Assembly: GCA_029932445.1 (NCBI GenBank)
Contig: JAOZQB010000046.1
Span: 4,784-10,865 of the forward strand
Length of the DNA: 6,082 nt
DNA from: Bacteroidales bacterium
GTDB lineage: Bacteria; Bacteroidota; Bacteroidia; Bacteroidales; JAADGE01
Direction: 5' to 3'
The position numbers and the translations under genes were made by a program. Below the pieces are notes generated by a model. That model searched no databases, had not been told where the DNA came from, and was given only the letters and a program-made list of their open reading frames with translations. The first letter of the stretch is position 1. Each line of letters starts with the position of its first letter. Positions 1 to 3,833 of the stretch are shown piece after piece.

Positions 1-42
1 ACTGTTGACTGCCGACTGCCTACTGTTTGACTTCCGACTGAG
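1..42. repeat. Degenerate heptamer tandem repeat (ACTGCCG-like), cut by window edge
   Basis: Six consecutive units begin with ACT: ACTGTTG (1-7), ACTGCCG (8-14), ACTGCCT (15-21), an eight-base ACTGTTTG (22-29), ACTTCCG (30-36) and a partial ACTGAG (37-42). The array starts at the window edge, so it probably extends further left. It ends 10 bases before the stop codon of the helicase gene, on that gene's downstream side. The units are imperfect, which fits an old, decaying array. No spacers are present, so it is not a CRISPR. Its function is unknown. Confidence 0.7.
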
Positions 43-52
43 AATTTCACTA

Positions 53-1321
53 CTATCGTCTTCTGTAATTATTTGACGAATGTGTGTTCCCTTGTTTCTT
101 TTTCCTGTTAGCAAAAAACTCTTGCTTTCTTTTTTGTTTTTCTTTTTCAAACTCCTTTTTTTCCGCCTGTGTCATCGGTTTATCCGTTTGCGGAAAAGGA
201 TTATCGTTAACAACATTAATCCGTTGTTTAATTAATTTTTCAATATCTTTGATATATATATTTTCTTCCGGCTCACATATTGAAATTGAATTGCCGTCTT
301 CACCGGCTCTGCCGGATCTTCCGATTCTGTGAACATAATCTTCGGCAACATTCGGAATATCATAATTAACAACATATTTCAGTTTCTGAATGTCAATTCC
401 TCTTGCAGCAATATCAGTGGCAACCAAAACTCTGATTTCGCCGGCTTTAAATTGTTTTAAAACTTTTTGTCGATTGTTTTGTGCTTTATCGCCGTGAATG
501 GCCGCCGAATTAATTCTGTGTTTTTTAAGATTACGAGCAATTTTGTCGGCTCCGTGCTTCGTTCTTGAAAACAATAATACTTGCTCATTTTCAATGCTTC
601 GGAGAATATGCAGCAGCAAGTCTTTTTTACTTTGTTTATTGGTATAGTAAACATATTGCAAAATGGTTTCAGCAGTTGAAGAAATCGGACTGACTTCTAT
701 TTTCTTAGGATGAGTTAATATTTTAGAAGAAAGCTCTACAATGGTTTTGGGCATGGTAGCTGAAAAAAATAACGATTGTCTGTTGCGAGGAAGTAATTTC
801 AGCAATTTTCTGATATCGTGAATAAAACCCATATCCAACATTCGGTCAGCTTCGTCTAAAACAAAAATTGACAGAGAAGACAAGTTAACAAATCCTTGAT
901 TTATTAAATCCAATAATCTGCCGGGTGTTGCCGTTAAAATATGCACACCGCTTCTTAATTTATCAACTTGCCTACCTTGTTTTACACCGCCGAAAATAAC
1001 CGTATGTTTAACATTTGTATATTTCCCGTATTCCCTGATGTTATCATCAATTTGTATGGCTAATTCTCTGGTCGGAGTTACAATTAAAGCTTTTATTTGA
1101 GCTTTTCCTTTTTGTTGTCCGGCAGCTTTGTAAATGGATTGAATAATGGGTATAGCAAAAGCCGCCGTTTTTCCGGTTCCGGTTTGTGCACTGCCCAACA
1201 CATCATTTCCTTCTAAAATAACCGGAATAGCTTTTTCTTGAACGGGTGTGGGGTTTTGATATTTTTTATCTTTCAGAGCCCTTAAAATCGGCTCTATAAT
1301 ATGCATGTTTTCAAATTTCAT
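53..1321 (-). CDS. rhlE: DEAD-box ATP-dependent RNA helicase, RhlE type
   Basis: This 422-residue protein is an ATP-dependent RNA-unwinding enzyme of the superfamily 2 DEAD-box family, acting in the cytoplasm in ribosome assembly or RNA turnover. All diagnostic motifs are present and in order: Q motif PTPVQ (24-28) with the upstream aromatic F3, Walker A AQTGTGKT (45-52), motif Ia PTRELA (83-88), GG (111-112), TPGR (132-135), DEAD (156-159), SAT (187-189), motif V ATDIAARGID (301-310) and motif VI HRIGRSGR (331-338). The core ends near residue 365. It is followed by a basic, K/E/R/N-rich tail (about 380-422) ending in NNYRRR, typical of RhlE proteins and likely RNA-binding and disordered. The ATG at 1321 places the Q motif at the usual distance from the N terminus, and the leader is A-rich without a Shine-Dalgarno. 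The gene is transcribed away from the prenyl synthase. The family assignment is secure, but RhlE versus another DEAD-box paralogue is less so. Confidence 0.95.
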   Translation of the reverse strand: MKFENMHIIEPILRALKDKKYQNPTPVQEKAIPVILEGNDVLGSAQTGTGKTAAFAIPIIQSIYKAAGQQKGKAQIKALIVTPTRELAIQIDDNIREYGKYTNVKHTVIFGGVKQGRQVDKLRSGVHILTATPGRLLDLINQGFVNLSSLSIFVLDEADRMLDMGFIHDIRKLLKLLPRNRQSLFFSATMPKTIVELSSKILTHPKKIEVSPISSTAETILQYVYYTNKQSKKDLLLHILRSIENEQVLLFSRTKHGADKIARNLKKHRINSAAIHGDKAQNNRQKVLKQFKAGEIRVLVATDIAARGIDIQKLKYVVNYDIPNVAEDYVHRIGRSGRAGEDGNSISICEPEENIYIKDIEKLIKQRINVVNDNPFPQTDKPMTQAEKKEFEKEKQKRKQEFFANRKKKQGNTHSSNNYRRR

Positions 1322-1391
1322 TGATTGTTTAATTTTGTTTACCTGAAAAAAATAAGGAGGGTATTCCGTGTAGGTAAGATTTTATCGTGCA

Positions 1392-1399
1392 CAAAGATA
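1392..1399 (-). promoter_or_regulatory. Candidate -7 element for the helicase gene (TATCTTTG)
   Basis: Read on the minus strand the bases are TATCTTTG, an exact match to the Bacteroidetes -7 consensus TAnnTTTG. Transcription would start near 1386, giving a leader of about 65 bases before the helicase ATG at 1321. I could not see a convincing -33 TTG at the expected spacing, so the call rests on the -7 element and its position. Confidence 0.5.
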
Positions 1400-1429
1400 A
1401 GTATAATATTGATACATTTCATATTTTAA

Positions 1430-1443
1430 GAGAAATGTTTCTC
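1430..1443. promoter_or_regulatory. Small palindrome GAGAAA-TG-TTTCTC in the divergent intergenic region
   Basis: Two perfect 6-base arms (1430-1435 and 1438-1443) are separated by TG. The palindrome lies between the two divergent candidate promoters and ends 9 bases upstream of the forward -7 element, so a bound protein could affect either side. It could also be chance in an AT-rich region. No regulator is identified. Confidence 0.3.
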
Positions 1444-1452
1444 ATTATTTGC

Positions 1453-1460
1453 TACTTTTG
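1453..1460 (+). promoter_or_regulatory. Candidate -7 element for the prenyl synthase operon (TACTTTTG)
   Basis: TACTTTTG is an exact match to the Bacteroidetes -7 consensus TAnnTTTG, 45 bases upstream of the ATG at 1506. The predicted leader is about 40 bases and A-rich. No clear -33 TTG is visible at the usual spacing. Confidence 0.5.
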
Positions 1461-1505
1461 TAAAAAATACATCAAATATCAATCATCTAAAATTGAAAGA
1501 CAAAA

Positions 1506-2480
1506 ATGTTCACACTTATACAATTGCAAGAATTTATTTCAGAAAAAATTCAATCTTTAAACCTTGATAAAGAGCCGAAAGGGCTGTATGAGCCTATCAG
1601 TTACACTTTGGTTTCGGGCGGAAAACGCATTCGTCCGGCATTGGTTTTAGCTGCCTGCAATATGTTTTCCGAAAAAATTGAACCTGCAATACCGGTTGCA
1701 TTGGCTTTTGAGGTGTTTCATAATTTTACCTTGTTGCATGATGATATCATGGATAATTCACCTATTCGGCGAAATAAAGAAACAGTTCATGAAAAATGGA
1801 ATCAAAATACAGCGATACTTTCAGGCGATGCGATGATGATTGAAGCTTATGAGTTCTTAACGGAATTACCTGCAGGTTTGTTGAAAAATATTCTGAAATT
1901 ATTCAATAAGACAGCTTTGGAAGTATGTGAAGGTCAGCAATATGATATGGATTTTGAAACTAAAGAAATTGTTTCGGAAGAAGACTATTTAAATATGATT
2001 AAACTGAAAACTTCCGTTTTAATTGCAGCGGCATTAAAAGCCGGAGCTATATGCGGCGGTGCTTCTGATACAGATGCTGATTTATTGTATGATTTCGGAT
2101 TAAATATCGGATTGGCATTTCAAATTCAAGACGATTTATTGGATACTTATGCCGATACCGCCGTTTTCGGTAAAAAAAACGGAAACGATATAATTACCGG
2201 CAAAAAAACCTTTCTTCTAATAAATGCTTTGCAAAAAGCCGATTTTAAAACATTTGAAAAATTAAGAAATCTTATAAAAAATAAAGAAATTGATGTCGAA
2301 GAAAAAATACAATCCGTTATCAGAATTTATAACGAATTGAATATTCGAGATTTAACTGAAAATAAAATAAAAGAGTATCATCAAAAGACACTGACATATT
2401 TGGATAATGTTTCTTGCAAGGATGACAGGAAAGAAGAATTGTTAATTTTCGCCTCACAAATTTTGAAACGGGAAAAATAG
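1506..2480 (+). CDS. Short-chain polyprenyl diphosphate synthase (FPP/GGPP synthase-like)
   Basis: This 324-residue trans-isoprenyl diphosphate synthase condenses isopentenyl diphosphate with allylic diphosphates to make a precursor of quinones, carotenoids or other isoprenoids. Visible motifs are GGKRIRP (38-44, IPP binding), the first aspartate-rich motif DDIMD (79-83) followed by the RR pair (88-89), KLKTS (166-170), and the second aspartate-rich motif DDLLD (209-213) after FQIQ, with GKKT at 232-235. The first motif is DDxxD, without the two-residue insertion of bacterial IspA-type FPP synthases, and a Phe (F74) sits five residues before it. That combination is described for type I (archaeal-like) GGPP synthases, so a C15-C20 product is likely, but product length is inference. 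Length is normal for the family. The gene is 6 bases upstream of the Fur-family gene, so the two are probably cotranscribed. The ATG at 1506 follows an A-rich leader. Confidence 0.93.
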   Translation: MFTLIQLQEFISEKIQSLNLDKEPKGLYEPISYTLVSGGKRIRPALVLAACNMFSEKIEPAIPVALAFEVFHNFTLLHDDIMDNSPIRRNKETVHEKWNQNTAILSGDAMMIEAYEFLTELPAGLLKNILKLFNKTALEVCEGQQYDMDFETKEIVSEEDYLNMIKLKTSVLIAAALKAGAICGGASDTDADLLYDFGLNIGLAFQIQDDLLDTYADTAVFGKKNGNDIITGKKTFLLINALQKADFKTFEKLRNLIKNKEIDVEEKIQSVIRIYNELNIRDLTENKIKEYHQKTLTYLDNVSCKDDRKEELLIFASQILKREK

Positions 2481-2486
2481 AATGTA

Positions 2487-2900
2487 ATGAAAAAAAAAAC
2501 AGATAAAAAATTCCAATCTCGAAATATTAAACCGACAGCAATGCGCGAGTTGGTTTTAAAAGTTCTTACCGAGCAAAAAACAGCAATCAGCCTTCCCGAA
2601 CTTGAAGAAAAATTTGAACGTGCAGAAAAATCAACTTTATATCGAACCCTTAAAACATTTGAAGATAAAAAACTGATACACAGCATTGATGACGGTTCAG
2701 GAGCAATTCGATATGCCGTTTGCCAAGATACTTGTGAATGCAACCCTAACGATTTACATGTTCATTTTTATTGCAATTCATGCAAACAAACATTTTGTTT
2801 GAACGAAATTGCCGTTCCGGAAATTAATTTACCTGTCGGCTTTTCGCTTGAAAGTGTTAATATGGTCGTAAAAGGGATTTGTACAAATTGCAATAAATAA
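2487..2900 (+). CDS. Fur-family metal-responsive transcriptional regulator, cysteine-rich
   Basis: This 137-residue protein is a Fur-superfamily DNA-binding regulator. An N-terminal winged helix covers about 14-77, with recognition-helix motif STLYRTL (49-55) and wing ending IRYAV (74-78). The C-terminal metal and dimer domain carries HVHF (91-94) and the structural zinc pairs CNSC (96-99) and CTNC (132-135). Three extra cysteines (C79, C83, C85) precede HVHF, and C104 is another. The His that usually lies about eight residues before the last CxxC pair in Fur appears replaced (V124 region), so the sensing site is not the classical Fur iron site. It could respond to zinc or another thiophilic metal, and Zur-like is possible. 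It starts 6 bases after the prenyl synthase stop and precedes the metal-efflux genes, which it may control. Codons 2-5 include a run of ten A bases. ATG 2487 is the only reasonable start: the ATG at 2482 is followed directly by TAA. Confidence 0.9.
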   Translation: MKKKTDKKFQSRNIKPTAMRELVLKVLTEQKTAISLPELEEKFERAEKSTLYRTLKTFEDKKLIHSIDDGSGAIRYAVCQDTCECNPNDLHVHFYCNSCKQTFCLNEIAVPEINLPVGFSLESVNMVVKGICTNCNK

Positions 2901-2903
2901 GTT

Positions 2904-2918
2904 TGCAACTCGGTTGCA
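2904..2918. promoter_or_regulatory. Candidate operator TGCAAC-TCG-GTTGCA
   Basis: This is a perfect inverted repeat with 6-base arms (2904-2909 and 2913-2918) around 3 bases. It begins 4 bases after the Fur-family stop codon and ends 26 bases before the ATG of the His-rich gene. The left half recurs as an exact 8-base direct repeat, TTTGCAAC, at 2902-2909 and 2936-2943. The size, symmetry and position suit a Fur-family dimer site controlling the downstream metal genes. A similar site at 3379-3393 supports this. Binding by the adjacent regulator is inference. Confidence 0.55.
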
Positions 2919-2931
2919 TATATATTATTCA

Positions 2932-2939
2932 TATATTTG
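2932..2939 (+). promoter_or_regulatory. Candidate -7 element TATATTTG, abutting the start codon
   Basis: TATATTTG matches TAnnTTTG exactly and ends 5 bases before ATG 2945, so transcription would begin at or within a few bases of the start codon (leaderless or nearly so). It overlaps the extra TGCAAC half-site at 2938-2943, so a repressor there would cover the promoter. The nearest upstream TTG (2914-2916) is 15 bases away, shorter than the usual spacing, which weakens the call. Confidence 0.4.
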
Positions 2940-2943
2940 CAAC
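2938..2943 (+). promoter_or_regulatory. Third operator half-site TGCAAC
   Basis: The bases repeat the left arm of the palindrome at 2904-2918, within an 8-base direct repeat TTTGCAAC. The half-site sits between the -7 candidate and the ATG at 2945. It also forms a looser inverted pair with GTTGCA at 2913-2918, because GTTGCATATAT is roughly mirrored by ATATATTTGCAAC. It could be an auxiliary contact for a regulator bound at the palindrome. Confidence 0.35.
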
Positions 2944-2944
2944 G

Positions 2945-3313
2945 ATGAATAAAAAGTATAAACATATTAAACTTATTATAGTTTTCCTTCTCGGGTTTAC
3001 TCTTATTTCTCATGCAGTAATTCCGCATGATCATCATTACGACAATTTTTCGAATACGGAACAACACCACAAAAACGATAATTTACCGATACATTGTAAT
3101 TATCTTAACAATTTAGATTTTGAAAGAGTAACTTCTTATAACTTTAAAAAAAATCTAAAAGAATTTCCTGTTGTTCTTACAGTTACTTTTTATAATATAC
3201 TTGATTCGTATTTTAATAATCAAACAATAAAGTTTGTTTATACAAATGATAATCTCCCTAGTTATTTTCCATTATTAAGTATTTCTCCCACAAGAGGTTC
3301 TCCCTTAGTTTAA
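2945..3313 (+). CDS. Small exported His-rich protein, putative periplasmic metal-binding
   Basis: This 122-residue protein has no assigned function. Residues 1-24 form a signal peptide: basic start MNKKYKHIK, hydrophobic core LIIVFLLGFTLI, and a probable cleavage site after S-H-A (22-24). The mature N terminus is rich in histidine and acid: PHDHHYD (27-33), QHH (40-42) and HC (50-51). These could bind a metal ion such as zinc, copper or cobalt in the periplasm. The rest is unremarkable, with a C-terminal SPTRGSPLV. I recall short proteins with a HAxIPHHHH-like motif near metal RND efflux genes in Bacteroidetes, which agrees with the neighbours here, but no function is established. I chose ATG 2945. 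An upstream in-frame TTG at 2903 would add 14 residues that break the signal peptide and overlap the operator palindrome. Confidence 0.75.
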   Translation: MNKKYKHIKLIIVFLLGFTLISHAVIPHDHHYDNFSNTEQHHKNDNLPIHCNYLNNLDFERVTSYNFKKNLKEFPVVLTVTFYNILDSYFNNQTIKFVYTNDNLPSYFPLLSISPTRGSPLV

Positions 3314-3357
3314 CTTCCGGCATATTACGCCTGCAATATAGTCAGTTATTGATATTT

Positions 3358-3373
3358 CAGATAAATTTATCTG
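3358..3373. promoter_or_regulatory. Perfect 16-base palindrome CAGATAAATTTATCTG
   Basis: Both halves (CAGATAAA and TTTATCTG) are exactly complementary with no spacer. The palindrome lies in the 108-base gap between the His-rich and DUF302 genes, 49 bases before ATG 3422 and 5 bases upstream of the second TRCAAY-type palindrome. As an RNA hairpin it would have a weak 6-pair stem without a T-tract, so an operator is more likely than a terminator. No regulator is assigned. Confidence 0.4.
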
Positions 3374-3378
3374 TCTTA

Positions 3379-3393
3379 TACAATAGAATTGTA
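3379..3393. promoter_or_regulatory. Candidate operator TACAAT-AGA-ATTGTA
   Basis: This perfect inverted repeat has 6-base arms (3379-3384 and 3388-3393) and a 3-base spacer, the same geometry as the 2904-2918 palindrome. The two share the pattern TRCAAY-N3-RTTGYA, differing only by G/A and C/T transitions. It sits 29 bases before ATG 3422, almost the same distance as the first site from its gene (26 bases). This suggests that one regulator binds both sites. No clear TAnnTTTG element lies nearby. Confidence 0.45.
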
Positions 3394-3421
3394 CAATTAT
3401 TTATTATTAAAAAAACTAATT

Positions 3422-3805
3422 ATGAATTACTATATCAATAAAACAATTAAAGCAAATTTAGAAACTGCAACAATGAAAATAACGGAAGAACTGCAAAAAG
3501 AAGGTTTCGGAATTGTAACCCGGTTTGATGTTAACAAAGCACTAAAAGAAAAATTAAATGTTGATTTTCGAGAATATCACATACTCGGAGCTTGTAATCC
3601 GGTTTTTGCCTTACGTTCAATAAATGCGGAAGATAAAATAGGAACCATTTTGCCGTGCAATGTATTACTGCAAACCGTAGACAAAGGAACAGAAATAGCT
3701 GTAATAAATCCAATATCAATGATTTCCGGTATTGAAAACGAAGAAATAAAAATTATTGCAAATGAGATTTATGATAAAATGCAGCGTGTAATTTCAAACT
3801 TGTAA
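3422..3805 (+). CDS. DUF302 family protein
   Basis: This 127-residue cytoplasmic protein belongs to the DUF302 family, whose biochemical role is unknown. The hallmark stretch is present: EGFGIVTRFDV (27-37), LKEKLNVDFREYHILGACNP (41-60) and the conserved LPCN (77-80), followed by a strand rich in V/I (EIAVINP, 91-97). Cysteines C58 in ACNP and C79 in PCN are conserved in many members. There is no signal peptide. I chose ATG 3422. An in-frame TTG at 3389 lies inside the palindrome at 3379-3393 and would add an unrelated 11-residue extension. The gene lies 28 bases upstream of the RND pump gene and is probably cotranscribed with it, so a link to metal or redox handling is plausible. The family is confident and the role is inference. 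Confidence 0.88.
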   Translation: MNYYINKTIKANLETATMKITEELQKEGFGIVTRFDVNKALKEKLNVDFREYHILGACNPVFALRSINAEDKIGTILPCNVLLQTVDKGTEIAVINPISMISGIENEEIKIIANEIYDKMQRVISNL

Positions 3806-3833
3806 ACAACTTTATATATTTTAAAAACAGAAT

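Noticed and set aside
1..42. CRISPR-like array
   Set aside because: The units are 7 bases long, contiguous and without spacers, so this is a simple tandem repeat.
84..332. Plus-strand open frame inside the helicase gene
   Set aside because: It lies antisense to the conserved C-terminal region of the helicase, resembles no family I know and has no promoter context.
2482..2487. ATG-TAA minimal open frame just before the Fur-family start
   Set aside because: A start followed at once by stop occurs easily by chance in an A/T-rich junction, and nothing shows that it is translated.
2903..2944. TTG start for the His-rich gene
   Set aside because: The added 14 residues disrupt a standard signal peptide, and the TTG lies within the operator palindrome. 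ATG 2945 gives a normal exported protein.
2381..3070. Minus-strand open frames at 2381-2743 and 2768-3070
   Set aside because: They are antisense to the prenyl synthase, Fur-family and His-rich genes, whose own frames carry recognisable motifs, and their translations look like composition artefacts.
3314..3378. Rho-independent terminator after the His-rich gene
   Set aside because: Only weak short pairings (such as ATATT with AATAT) and an AT-rich 16-base palindrome are present, with no GC-rich stem followed by a T-run.
3389..3421. TTG start for the DUF302 gene
   Set aside because: It would begin inside the 3379-3393 palindrome and add a non-family extension. ATG 3422 precedes the domain.
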